Shown here piece after piece: positions 35,046 through 43,964 of a stretch of DNA of 64,000 nt (positions are counted from its first letter, which is position 1; the number at the start of each line of letters is the position of its first letter). Below the pieces are notes generated by a model. That model searched no databases. It saw only the letters and a program-made list of their open reading frames with translations, and was not told the DNA's origin. A program made the translations under genes and the position numbers. Origin of the DNA: Nocardia arthritidis NBRC 100137. GTDB taxonomy: Bacteria; Actinomycetota; Actinomycetes; Mycobacteriales; Mycobacteriaceae. Location of the stretch: positions 1 through 64,000 of the forward strand of contig NZ_BDBB01000026.1 of NCBI RefSeq assembly GCF_001612765.1, given 5' to 3'.

Positions 35046-36224
35046 ATGCGGGACAGTCGGTGGCAGCGGGCGGTCGCGGCCGTCGTGTGCGGAGTCGGAC
35101 TGGCGGCGGGGTCGTCGGTGAGCGCGGCGGCGGACACCGTCGACGACGCCGGTGTCGTGTGGTTGTGCAGGCCGGATCGGGTGGATGATCCCTGCGCGGG
35201 GAGTACGGCGACGACCGTGCGCCAGGCGGGCCGACCCGATGTGCGCGAGGACCCGTCGCCTGCCGAGGATCCCGGGGTGGACTGCTTCTATGTGTATCCG
35301 ACCGTGTCATCGGAGCCGACGCCCAACTCCGATACCGGCGTGACGCCGGAGGTACGGGCAGTCGCCGAGCAGCAGGCGGCCCGATTCTCCCAGGTCTGTC
35401 GAGTATTCGCGCCGGTGTACCGGCAGCGGACCCTGACCGCGCTGGCGACGGAGCGGACCTACACCCCCGAGCAGCGCGCGCAGATGTCGCGGATCGCCTA
35501 CGAAGACGTCCTGCGGGCATGGCGGCAGTTCCTCGCGGAGCGCGAGAGCGGACGGCCGGTCGTGCTGATCGGGCATTCGCAGGGCGCGCGCATGCTGCGC
35601 CAACTGATCCGCGAGGAGATCGAACCGCAGCAGGCGGTACGAGACCGGATCCTGTCGGCGATCCTGCTGGGTGGCAACGTGGTGGTGCCCGAGCACGGTG
35701 ACGTGGGCGGCGACTTCCGGTATCTGCCGCTGTGCCGCAGCGAGGAGCAGACGCGATGCGTGCTCGCCTGGCAGACCTTCGGCGCGACCCCGCCGCCGGA
35801 CAGCCGATTCGGCCGTAACCCGATGACCCCGGAGCCGCTGCCACGACCGTACGGCCCCGGCTACGAGATCGCCTGCACCAATCCGGCCTCGTTGAGCCGC
35901 AACGAATCTCGCACCGCGGCGACCGTGCTCCGCAGCAATCCGGTGCCCAGCCCGCTCGGCGTCGAAGTGGCGCTTCGCCACGGGCCGTCCGCCGTCGTCG
36001 CGCCGACGCCGTGGCTGGTCCCCGCCGAGAAGTACCGGCTCCAGTGCGTGCGCGGCGACGACGCGACGGCGCTGATGGCGACTCCCGAACCGGGCAGCCC
36101 CGAGCTGTATCCCGTCCCGGACGCGACCTGGGGTCTGCACCTCACCGATGTGGAGATCGCACTCGGCGATCTGGTTCGCATCGTGGCGTCCCAGAGCAGC
36201 GCCCATCACGCCGGGCATCGCTGA
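35046..36224 (+). CDS. Secreted DUF3089 lipase-like alpha/beta hydrolase
   Basis: A 392-residue exported protein with a signal peptide (AVAAVVCGVGLAAGSSVSAAA). A DUF3089 hydrolase domain follows, with VDCFYVYPTVSSEPTPNSD, FAPVYRQRTLTAL and the nucleophile elbow GHSQGARML at about residue 176. Several Cys pairs (WLCRP, DPCAG, LCRSEEQTRC) suggest disulfides, in keeping with export. DUF3089 members in actinobacteria act as lipases or esterases. The ATG follows a GTGAGG-type site. It lies near the mce lipid importer, so a role in feeding it is conceivable but only inferred. Confidence 0.85.
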   Translation: MRDSRWQRAVAAVVCGVGLAAGSSVSAAADTVDDAGVVWLCRPDRVDDPCAGSTATTVRQAGRPDVREDPSPAEDPGVDCFYVYPTVSSEPTPNSDTGVTPEVRAVAEQQAARFSQVCRVFAPVYRQRTLTALATERTYTPEQRAQMSRIAYEDVLRAWRQFLAERESGRPVVLIGHSQGARMLRQLIREEIEPQQAVRDRILSAILLGGNVVVPEHGDVGGDFRYLPLCRSEEQTRCVLAWQTFGATPPPDSRFGRNPMTPEPLPRPYGPGYEIACTNPASLSRNESRTAATVLRSNPVPSPLGVEVALRHGPSAVVAPTPWLVPAEKYRLQCVRGDDATALMATPEPGSPELYPVPDATWGLHLTDVEIALGDLVRIVASQSSAHHAGHR

Positions 36225-36398
36225 ACACACGAGCTGCGACCGCCGGCGAACCTCGGAAGAGCGCGAAAAGCCGTTGCGGGTCGGCGGGGAAGCCGTTCTG
36301 GTGCACACCGTCCGGAGCTACGCCGGTCGCCCACCGGCCCCTGGCCGGACCGGGTGCCGTCGGACAGGTGCCACAGGCTCGTCGACTCGCCGTCCGTC

Positions 36399-37367
36399 CT
36401 ATTCGGGGATTGTCGCTATCGCGTCGATTTCGACGAGTGCGCCGGGGCGGGCGTGTCCCGCGGTGGAGACGACCGTGATGGCGGTGCGGTGATCGCCCCA
36501 CACCGATCGCGACGCCCCGTATCCCACCTGGGCATCGACTCCGTCGACCAGGTAGATGGTGAGTTTGACGACGTGCTCGGGACCGGTGTTCGCGGCGGCC
36601 AGCACGGTCAGTACGTTGCGCATCGCCTGGACGGTTTGCGCTTCGATGCCGTCGAGCAGTTCTCCGGTGCTGTCGGTGCCGAGCTGGCCGCCGACATACA
36701 GCGTCCGGGCGGCGGGTGCGATCACGCCCTGCGTGAAGGCCGGGTTCCGGTGCAGTTCCTCGGGGTCGAGATGCGTCGTGGTCACGGGACTCCTCATGGT
36801 GGCGGGGCCGGTGTGCGCGTAGAGGTCGCGCAGCAGGCACACCTCGGACAGGTGGTGGATCAGCTCGCGGTGGATGTGCAGCACCAAGTCGGCCATGGAC
36901 AACTCGGGAAAGGGCTCCTTCGCGCCGATCGGCACCCGGAGCGCGGCCTGTCCGAGACCGCTCACCCCGGCCAGCCAGGTGTCGATCTGGGCCTCGAGCT
37001 GGTCGAGCGCGGTGGCCGCGTCACCGGCGTACTCCCATGTCTCGTACGACGCCGCCGGCGCGCCGAAGTGGGCCGCGTTGCGCGTGGCGAGCACGCCGAC
37101 GATGACGTGACCGAGTCGCCAGGCGATGGTGGTGAACGGTGCGGGAACCGGCTCGGGAAGGGCGAAGTCGATCGTGAAATCGCCCGCACCGGCCTGCACG
37201 GGCGCCCTCGACGTGCCGCGCGGGCGCACGCTCCAGGCGTCCGGCACCGGCGACCAGAAATACTCGTCGTCGGTGAGGCCCTCGAGCCGGGGCCGGAGCT
37301 GCCGGGTCCAGTGGAACTCCCACTGTTCGCGCAGCGTCTTGTTCCAGTCGAGTTCGTTTGCGTCCAT
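36399..37367 (-). CDS. DinB-family domain fused to a RidA-family domain
   Basis: A 322-residue protein with two full domains that are usually separate. Residues 1-188 are a DinB-like four-helix bundle, with metal-ligand His candidates in WRLGHVIVGVL and LHIHRELIHHLSEV. Residues 195-322 are a RidA/YjgF fold (NPAFTQGVIAPAARTLYVGGQ... GPEHVVKLTIYLVD... ARPGALVEIDAIA, which keeps the imine-hydrolase Arg). At the joint, ATG AGG AGT CCC GTG holds an AGGAG ribosome site (36794-36790) before an in-frame GTG (36785) that would start a normal RidA; a TGA lies one base out of frame. Either this is a genuine fusion or a one-base indel has joined two coupled genes. Divergent from a WYL regulator. Confidence 0.82.
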   Translation of the reverse strand: MDANELDWNKTLREQWEFHWTRQLRPRLEGLTDDEYFWSPVPDAWSVRPRGTSRAPVQAGAGDFTIDFALPEPVPAPFTTIAWRLGHVIVGVLATRNAAHFGAPAASYETWEYAGDAATALDQLEAQIDTWLAGVSGLGQAALRVPIGAKEPFPELSMADLVLHIHRELIHHLSEVCLLRDLYAHTGPATMRSPVTTTHLDPEELHRNPAFTQGVIAPAARTLYVGGQLGTDSTGELLDGIEAQTVQAMRNVLTVLAAANTGPEHVVKLTIYLVDGVDAQVGYGASRSVWGDHRTAITVVSTAGHARPGALVEIDAIATIPE

Positions 37368-37429
37368 GCCGCCACCCTGACATGCCCAGCGGACAGAATC
37401 GGTCCGCTATTTCTGGCAGGCTGAGCGAC

Positions 37430-38431
37430 ATGGAGGCGGCGACCGGTGACGAGCGGGGCACGACCGAGCGGGTGCTGACGCTGCTCGGGTTGCTCCAGCA
37501 ACGCGAGGTCTGGACCGGGCCCGAACTCGCTGACCGGCTCGGCGTCACAGCGCGCACGATCCGGCGCGATGTCGAGCGCTTGCGCACGCTCGGCTACCTG
37601 GTGCATGCCGACCAAGGTGTCGGCGGCGGTTACCGGCTCGGCCGGGGGCAGGACCTCCCGCCGCTGCTTCTCGACGACGAGGAAGCGATCGTCACGGCGG
37701 TGTCACTGCTGGTCGGCGCGGGTGGCGCGGTCGCGGGCGCCGGTGCCGCCGCACTCCGAGCGCTGGCCAAGCTCGACCGGGTCCTGCCCACCCGGTTGCG
37801 GCACGAGGTGCGCGCGCTCTCCGGTGCGGTGGAGTCCTTCGGCGGAGGCCGCGCCCCGGTCGACCCCGGCGTGCTCATGACCCTGGCCAGAGCCTGTCGC
37901 GACGAGGTGGAGGCGGGCTTCGACTACCCAGCCGGGAGCGAGGTGCGACGGCGGCGGGTCGAGCCCTACCGCCTGGTCGCCTCCGACCGCCGCTGGTACC
38001 TGCTGGCCTTCGACCTCGATCGCGACGACTGGCGCAGCTTCCGCGTGGACCGGATGACCGATGTGTCCGCACGGACGTGGCGTTTCCGCCCCCGCACGGC
38101 GCCCGAGGCGGCGGCGTACGTGCAAGAAGGGGTGGCGAGCCGGGTCTATCCGCATCGCGCCCGCTTCCTCGTGCACGCCTGCGCCGACACGGTGCGCGCG
38201 CAGATCCCCGCGTCGGCAGCGGTGGTGCGACCACGCGGCAACGAGCTCTGTGAAGTGCTCAGCGGCGCCGATGACAGCCTCGACATCGTGCTCATGCACA
38301 TGCTGTTGCTGGGGCACGACTTCGAGATCCTCGACCCTCCCGAACTCGGGCGGCGCAGTCGCGCGCTGGCGCAGCGGCTCCTCTCGGCCGGGGCGGCGAT
38401 CGCACCGCCGCCGGAGGTCGAGGAGTCGTGA
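37430..38431 (+). CDS. YafY-type HTH-WYL transcriptional regulator
   Basis: A 333-residue regulator. The N-terminal winged helix (ERVLTLLGLLQQREVWTGPE, then LGVTARTIRRDVERLRTLGY) is followed by a WYL domain with RRVEPYRLVASDRRWYLLAFDLDR and a WCX-like C-terminus. WYL proteins sense ligands, often nucleotides. The ATG at 37430 is chosen over an earlier frame start that would overlap the divergent gene. The gap to the DinB-RidA gene is only 62 bases, so it probably controls that gene. Confidence 0.87.
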   Translation: MEAATGDERGTTERVLTLLGLLQQREVWTGPELADRLGVTARTIRRDVERLRTLGYLVHADQGVGGGYRLGRGQDLPPLLLDDEEAIVTAVSLLVGAGGAVAGAGAAALRALAKLDRVLPTRLRHEVRALSGAVESFGGGRAPVDPGVLMTLARACRDEVEAGFDYPAGSEVRRRRVEPYRLVASDRRWYLLAFDLDRDDWRSFRVDRMTDVSARTWRFRPRTAPEAAAYVQEGVASRVYPHRARFLVHACADTVRAQIPASAAVVRPRGNELCEVLSGADDSLDIVLMHMLLLGHDFEILDPPELGRRSRALAQRLLSAGAAIAPPPEVEES

Positions 38432-38518
38432 ACCGGCTCGCGGGATCGCGGCGCCGCGTGCGCTCTCCGGTCGAACGAGCGACCTGAGCGGGATTCCGGG
38501 CGCCACGTCCCGGCCCCG

Positions 38519-39253
38519 TCACGGCAGTCGGGCGACCTCGCCGCCGGTGGCTGCCGACGCCCGGTCGGCGAGGTGCGCGTTGAGCGCCTTCCACGCGCGC
38601 CAGGCCTTGGTCACGCCGAACTGGGCGTTGAAACGGAGGACCGCGCGCACGTCCTCGGCGGAGGCCCCGCCACCCAGCGCCCGGTCGACGTGCGCCTGGA
38701 ACGTCTCCTCCAGGGTCTGGTAGTGCACGTCGACGCTCATCGTCGCGAAGGCCCGTTCCCTGATGGTCAAAGTGCCCGGCCCGGCACCGGACCGCATCCT
38801 TGACTGGAGTTCGAAGTGCTCGGTGAAGTGCGGATCGAGTTCGCGCAGCTGAGCCCGGATCGGTTCCGGCAGCGGGCTGGGCGCGGCGTCCGGTCCGATG
38901 TCGAGCAACGCGCCCCGCAACGGTTCGGCGGTGGGACGAGGCAGCCCCGCCGCCGCCTCGATCTCGGCGAGCCGGTCCAGGGCCATCAGCGCGGCCGCGT
39001 ACCCGCTGTCATAGGCGACCAGCCGCAACAAGGCCCGGATGTCGTCGGTGGACACGCCGCGGTCCAGCCCGGCACGGATGTGCATTTCGAACGGCAGCCC
39101 GAGGCCGGCCTGGCAGACATCGGCCACCACGCAGAGGAACACCTTCTCCCGGTCGGTGAGTTGCGGGACCGCCCAGCAGTGCGCGGTGGTCGCCCTGGCC
39201 ATCTGGGAGAACACCGGGTCGAGATCAGCATCGAGACGAATGGTCGTGGTCAT
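38519..39253 (-). CDS. Carboxymuconolactone-decarboxylase-like protein, tandem domains
   Basis: A 244-residue protein with two AhpD-fold repeats, the first about 25-105 (TDREKVFLCVVADVCQAGLG, GVSTDDIRALLRLVAYDSGY), the second about 150-235 (LTIRERAFATMSVDVHYQTLEE, GASAEDVRAVLRFNAQFGV). The CxxC peroxidatic pair of AhpD is missing, so it is more like decarboxylase-type members. The start ATG has TAGGAG upstream. It is divergent from a TetR gene with paired dyads in the 91-base spacer, so repression by that regulator is likely. The substrate is unknown. Confidence 0.8.
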   Translation of the reverse strand: MTTTIRLDADLDPVFSQMARATTAHCWAVPQLTDREKVFLCVVADVCQAGLGLPFEMHIRAGLDRGVSTDDIRALLRLVAYDSGYAAALMALDRLAEIEAAAGLPRPTAEPLRGALLDIGPDAAPSPLPEPIRAQLRELDPHFTEHFELQSRMRSGAGPGTLTIRERAFATMSVDVHYQTLEETFQAHVDRALGGGASAEDVRAVLRFNAQFGVTKAWRAWKALNAHLADRASAATGGEVARLP

Positions 39254-39276
39254 GTCACTCCTAAAGAAACAGCCGT

Positions 39277-39332
39277 AGCGCTACAGATGTGCAGCTAGAC
39301 AGGACGACCCTAGCACTACAGGTGTTCAGTTA
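39277..39332. promoter_or_regulatory. Two copies of a 21-bp element between CMD-like and TetR genes
   Basis: AGCGCTACAGATGTGCAGCT (39277 on) and AGCACTACAGGTGTTCAGTT (39312 on) agree at 17 of 21 positions and are 35 bases apart. The first contains a near-palindrome, GCTACAGA-TGTGCAGC, six of eight positions symmetric. Duplicate sites in a divergent spacer fit cooperative TetR binding. Confidence 0.65.
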
Positions 39333-39344
39333 CAATCGCCGATC

Positions 39345-39971
39345 ATGGACCCGACCGCCGCTCCGGCGACCCGCCGTAAGCCCAATGCCCGTGGCCAAGG
39401 GGAACGGCTACGGGCGGAGATCATCGCGGCCGCGCTGCGGATGCTCGAGGAGTTGGCGGACGACGAGGCGCTGTCCCTGCGGGCGGTGGCACGGGCGGTC
39501 TCGATCGCCGCCACGTCGGTGTACCTGCACTTCCCGGACCGGGACACCCTGGTGCTCGCGGCCATGCAGCGCTGTCACGAGGAACTGGTCGAGGCGGGCG
39601 ACGCGGCCGAGGCGGCGGCCGAGGACCCGGCAGCCGGGCTGCGTGGCCGCATCCTGGCCCAGGTGGCGTGGGCCGAGGAACACCCCGGCCTCTACAAGGT
39701 GCTGCACGAGAGCAAGGTCCACCGACGCCTCGGCATGCCCTTCAAGGAGGTGCTGGTGGCCCGCACGAACTCGGCCGTGCAGCGCTGCATGGCCGAGGGC
39801 CTCGCCCCGCCGGACGACCCGGCGACGGTCACCCTCGACCTTCGCACGGCCGTGAACGGGATGCTGTCGCAACGCATCAACGAGCCCGACCTGCCCTGGC
39901 CGCCGGCCGCCGAACAGGTCGACCGCTTCCTCGTCAAACTGGTCGGGTTGCAGCCGAGCCACCGCGGATGA
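39345..39971 (+). CDS. TetR-family regulator (WHG-type C-terminus)
   Basis: A 208-residue TetR protein. The helix-turn-helix spans residues 22-70 (RAEIIAAALRMLEEL, LSLRAVARAVSIAATSVYLHFPDRDTL). The ligand-binding part has PGLYKVLHES, as in TetR_C WHG-domain members. It is divergent from the CMD-like gene with two operator copies between. The ATG at 39345 follows an AT-rich leader without a clear ribosome site, possibly leaderless. The inducer is unknown. Confidence 0.87.
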   Translation: MDPTAAPATRRKPNARGQGERLRAEIIAAALRMLEELADDEALSLRAVARAVSIAATSVYLHFPDRDTLVLAAMQRCHEELVEAGDAAEAAAEDPAAGLRGRILAQVAWAEEHPGLYKVLHESKVHRRLGMPFKEVLVARTNSAVQRCMAEGLAPPDDPATVTLDLRTAVNGMLSQRINEPDLPWPPAAEQVDRFLVKLVGLQPSHRG

Positions 39972-39998
39972 ACCGCGCCGGAGTTCATCCGGACGGAT

Positions 39999-40675
39999 TC
40001 AGTCGGGTCGTTCGTGGACGGTCAGCAGCAGATGATCGAACCGGGTGCGCTGCTGAACCGGCCCGCCGCCCTGCGCGGCGACCGCGGCGACGAGTTTGGC
40101 CGCCAGATCGCGCAGTTTGGTGTTTGTCACCTGGGAGCGCCACTGCAGCACCCCGAACGCCTGCTCGGCGTTGATGCCGTAGATGAACATCAGGACGCCT
40201 TTGGCCTGCTCGATGACCTCCCGTGCGGCCACGACCTCCGGCAGCGTCTCCTTCAGCACTTCCTGCCGGTTCTCGTCCAGCCGACCGGTCAGATCCACGG
40301 AATAGCCGGTGGTGCCACGGTCGCGCCGGTCGAGTCGTGCAATCGATCCCCCACCACCAGCACGTGGTGCACCCGGCCTGCCACATCGATGATGCGGTGC
40401 CTGCTGCAGAACGGCTCACCGGTCCGCACCGCCGTGGCCAGCGTCTCCGCGACCGTGGCGCGGTCATCCGGATGCTTGTGCGCCAGCAGCAGTTCCGTGG
40501 TCGGCTCCACCGTCCCCGGTGCGTACCCGTGCAACCTCACGACCTGATCCGACCACTCCCAACGGTGGTCGGCGAACCAGAATCGGAAGCTTCCGATGGT
40601 CTCCAGCTCCTGCCGCTCACCGTCGGCGGTCTCCGCCTGGCTTCCGCTGCCAGGATGCGCCGTCTTGGTCACCAC
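39999..40675 (-). pseudogene. PAS-ANTAR regulator gene with frameshift
   Basis: It is a paralogue of the protein at 22123. The first frame (GTG at 40675 after GGGAGGG) encodes the PAS part, nearly identical in places (LHGYAPGTVEPTTELLLAHKHPDD), then ends in APPAIPWI and a stop at 40289. The next frame supplies the lost continuation, GTTGYSVDLTGRLDE, and the whole ANTAR domain (REVIEQAKGVLMFIYGINAEQAF). Loss of one G in the run GTGGGCACC, now GTGGCACC (40311-40318), explains the break. It may be a true mutation or a base-calling error. A second in-frame GTG at 40298 could start an ANTAR-only product. Confidence 0.82.
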
Positions 40676-40749
40676 TCGATCATTCCCTCCCTCGGGCACC
40701 CGGGGATGAGGAATCTCGCGCGCCGGCCGGAGCGAACGCTCAGGCACGT

Positions 40750-41868
40750 CTACCTCGCCCCAGCGTCCAGCACACGAACGGTGTTGCGGGCGGCGAGGGG
40801 TTCACAGTGGTCGGTGAAGAGTTTGGCGACGAGTTCGCCGCGGCTGGCGACGCCCACCTTCTCGAAGACGGCCTTCACGTGGTCGCGGACGGTGTGCGCG
40901 GAAAGGAAGAGCTGGGCGGCGATATCGCTGGTGGCCAGGCCACGGGCGATCAGTTCGGTGACCTCCAGTTCGCGGGTGGTCAACTCGTAGGCGGCGACCA
41001 CCAGGGACATGACCTCGGAGGGTTTGGCCGGTGCGATCACCATCGCGGTCATCCCGGGACGCCCGTCGCCGTCGTGCAGGCAGGATGCGTGGCAGACCAG
41101 CCAGCGGCCGGTGCTGGAGCGGATGCGGATGCGGATGTTCTCACCGGTCGATCGGGCCCGGCCCGCGGTGCTGAGGATCCAGACCGGCAGCGGTAGCGCG
41201 ATGCCGGTGGCGGTCGGCGTCATCGGCCCGGGCGGCATCTGGGCGAGCAGGTGACGAGCCTCGTCATTCAGTGACACCAGCCCGCCGGTCTGGTCGAACA
41301 GCAGCATGCCGGGCGCGGCGGCGAGGTGCGCGGCCGACAGCTCCGACGACCGCGCGAAGCTGCGCAACCGCCGGGCCATCGGTGTCGACAGCGCGTTGAC
41401 CACCTCGATATCGGCGGCCAGGAACGGCTCGCGGCCGCGCTCCCGGAACAGGCTCAGTTGCCCCCACGGCTGCCCGTCGACTCGCAGCACGGCACGCAGT
41501 TCGTCCTCGAAACCGCGCGGGCACATGAAGCTTCGATACAGCGGGCTGAGGGTCGGCCGGTCGCCGGTCACCTCCCGCAACCCCGCCACCGGCACCGAGG
41601 CCAGCGCCAGATCGCGGAAGAGGTTCACATGCTCGGCGAAAAGCTCTGATTCCCAATAGGTTCCGCAGCCGCCCTCGTGCAGGTTCTCCACCCGCACCGG
41701 CGCGGTGGTCAGCCCGTTGATCGGATCGGTGGCGACCCATACAGCGGCATCGAACGGTGTGATCCGACGCAACCGGTCGGAGGTCTCGGCGAACAGCGCG
41801 TGCGCGTCGGGCGCTTGCGCGATGCCGGTGCACAGCGCGTCGACGGCGCGCCGAGTCGGCGTGGTCAT
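40750..41868 (-). CDS. GAF-domain LuxR-family regulator
   Basis: A 372-residue regulator. Residues 1-190 form a GAF-like sensor (TPFDAAVWVATDPINGLTT... GFEDELRAVLRVDGQPWGQL), followed by a PAS-like middle (LLFDQTGGLVSLNDEARHLL). A C-terminal LuxR helix-turn-helix closes it (LTTRELEVTELIARGLATSD, then LFLSAHTVRDHVKAVFEKVGV). The start is either 41877 or 41868; AGCAGG lies nine bases from the latter. It is followed on the same strand by the frameshifted ANTAR gene after 75 bases, so the two may once have been one signalling unit. Confidence 0.85.
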   Translation of the reverse strand: MTTPTRRAVDALCTGIAQAPDAHALFAETSDRLRRITPFDAAVWVATDPINGLTTAPVRVENLHEGGCGTYWESELFAEHVNLFRDLALASVPVAGLREVTGDRPTLSPLYRSFMCPRGFEDELRAVLRVDGQPWGQLSLFRERGREPFLAADIEVVNALSTPMARRLRSFARSSELSAAHLAAAPGMLLFDQTGGLVSLNDEARHLLAQMPPGPMTPTATGIALPLPVWILSTAGRARSTGENIRIRIRSSTGRWLVCHASCLHDGDGRPGMTAMVIAPAKPSEVMSLVVAAYELTTRELEVTELIARGLATSDIAAQLFLSAHTVRDHVKAVFEKVGVASRGELVAKLFTDHCEPLAARNTVRVLDAGAR

Positions 41869-42075
41869 CTTCGTCATCCTGCTGTCCCGCCCGTTCACCC
41901 GCCATCCCGCATATGAGGGATAAGCCGCAGGCACGAGGCGAAATTCCCTCGATCGCGGGATGCCGGTACGGGCCGGGGCCGCCGAGGCTGGTCAGCGCAC
42001 GGCAGAGGCGGCACGGAAAAGGCCACGAGGCCGCAGCCGTGCGCACTGCGCACCTCGACGAAAGAAGGCACAACC

Positions 42076-43737
42076 ATGCGTATCGGCATCATCGGCGCGG
42101 GCGCCGCGGCGGTCGCGTTGCTCGACGCGCTCGCCGCCGCCGACCGGGCACCCAGCAGCATCACCGTGTTCGACGGCTCCCCCGCCGTATGGCGCGGCCG
42201 CCCCTACCAGCCGGACCTGGAGGCGGTGCGGGTGAACGCCCCGCCCGCCCTGATGTCGGCACGCGCCGACGACCGCGCCCACTACGAGCGCTGGTTGCGC
42301 GACCGCGGCAACGGGGCAGGGCGCCTCGACGAGCGTCCCGGCGCGCCCCTCGTCGGGGAGGAGCCGCCCCGCGAATACCCGGAACGGACCGAGCGCACCG
42401 GCCCCTCGCGGTCCGACCCGAATGAGGACACCGCCCGACACGTCGGTGACGGCCTGGTCGAGGCATCCTCTGCGCGCGTCGTCGAGCGGAGGTGGCGCGG
42501 TGACGATCTGGAGCAGTACCTCGATAAAGGTCTCGGCGTCCCCCTCGTCCCGCGTGGTGTCTACGGCGCGTATCTGGAGCAGACCGCGCATGCCGCGATC
42601 TCGCGGTTGCGCGCCCGCGGCGGGCGAGTGAGCGTGGTTAACGCCCGGGTTACCGGCTTCACCCGCGAGAGCGGCGCTGTGCTGCACACCGACGACGGCG
42701 GCAGCCATCCGGTGGACCGCGCCGTCCTGTGTGTCGGAAGCGGCCGTCCCCGCGACCATTACGGATTGGCCGGCGCACCCGGATATGTGAATGAGCCCTA
42801 CCCTCTGGCGACCACAACGGCCGATGTGGCGACCAGCGCGCACGTCGCGATCATCGGCAGCGGACTGACCGCGGTCGACCTCGCCGCGGCACTGACGGCC
42901 CGCGGCCATACCGGGCCGATCAGCTTCCTTTCCCGCAGCGGCGTGCTGCCGTACGTCCAGCAGCGGCCGTTGCCCCTGGCGCCGAAGCACCTCACGCCAC
43001 CCCGGGCGCTGGAACTGGCCGGGCAGGGCACGGTCCCCGTCACCCAGCTGGTCGAACTCATGCGCGCCGAACTGGCGGATCTGGGGCAGGATTTCGAATC
43101 CTTCGCCACCGAGATCCTGGAAACCGAGACCGAGGAACCGGCCACCCGCCTGCGCCGTCAATTGGACGCGGTCGATTCACCTCACCAGGGCCGCCGCCTG
43201 CTGACCATGGCGATCCGGACCATGGGTCCGATCCTCTGGCCCGTGCTCGCCGAGCACGACCGGACGATGCTGCGCGAGAGGTATTTCCGGACCATCAGCA
43301 GTCTCAGCTCCCCGATGGTGCCGCACAACGCGCGAATCATCCTGCGCCTGCTGGATTCCGGGCAGTTACGGCTGCGACCGGGTGTCACGAAGCTGGCGGC
43401 CCGGCCCGGCGGTGGTTTCACGGTGTTCGACGGCACCGACTGGCCCGTCGACATGGTCTTCAACGCCGTCAACCCACCCGCCTACACCACACCGCAGGAG
43501 ACCGAGCCGCTCCTCGGCGCACTGATCGCCACCGGCGCAGCGGAACTCGCGCCGACCGGCGGTCTGCGCATCGAGTCCGGCACCCGCCGCCTCCTCGTCG
43601 GCGACCACCCCGACCCCACCTGGCACGCCCTCGGCAACCTGGCCGCGGACTCGATGTTCATCGCCACCAATCCCCCCGGCCTTGCCGCCGAAGCCTCGAT
43701 CCTCGCAGGCCACCTCGCGATTGCCCCGGTCAGGTGA
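42076..43737 (+). CDS. FAD/NAD(P)-binding protein with internal partial duplication
   Basis: A 553-residue flavoprotein of the FAD-NAD(P)-binding (NAD_binding_9) type. The N-terminal nucleotide-binding motif is GIIGAGAAAVALLDAL and the second Rossmann motif is VAIIGSGLTAVDLAAAL near residue 258. It has RVNAPPALMSARADD and a late ATNPPGLAAEASIL. Residues 84-148 are a charged 65-residue insert bounded by two similar stretches (LDERPGAPLV and LDKGLGVPLV), also similar at the DNA level (42325 on and 42520 on). Homologues I recall run straight through this point. The ribosome site is GAAAGAAGG. The reaction is unknown; hydroxylase-type members act on siderophores or secondary metabolites. Confidence 0.75.
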   Translation: MRIGIIGAGAAAVALLDALAAADRAPSSITVFDGSPAVWRGRPYQPDLEAVRVNAPPALMSARADDRAHYERWLRDRGNGAGRLDERPGAPLVGEEPPREYPERTERTGPSRSDPNEDTARHVGDGLVEASSARVVERRWRGDDLEQYLDKGLGVPLVPRGVYGAYLEQTAHAAISRLRARGGRVSVVNARVTGFTRESGAVLHTDDGGSHPVDRAVLCVGSGRPRDHYGLAGAPGYVNEPYPLATTTADVATSAHVAIIGSGLTAVDLAAALTARGHTGPISFLSRSGVLPYVQQRPLPLAPKHLTPPRALELAGQGTVPVTQLVELMRAELADLGQDFESFATEILETETEEPATRLRRQLDAVDSPHQGRRLLTMAIRTMGPILWPVLAEHDRTMLRERYFRTISSLSSPMVPHNARIILRLLDSGQLRLRPGVTKLAARPGGGFTVFDGTDWPVDMVFNAVNPPAYTTPQETEPLLGALIATGAAELAPTGGLRIESGTRRLLVGDHPDPTWHALGNLAADSMFIATNPPGLAAEASILAGHLAIAPVR

Positions 43738-43964
43738 TCCAACGCGCCGAAAAGCGTTCAGCCATCGCATAGCCCCCTGTGACAGACCAGCTGCGCGGCA
43801 AGCGGCGGCCACACCGGGGTCGCGCACTCGCGCGCAAGAGCCGCCACCCTGCCGGACCTCGCGGCGATTTCGACCATTTGCGATTCGGTCTGGCCTCGGT
43901 TGCTACTTCGAGGACGGACCCAGGGGCGCGACCCGGCGGCCGCGCGACGCCGGTGCTGTCGACG

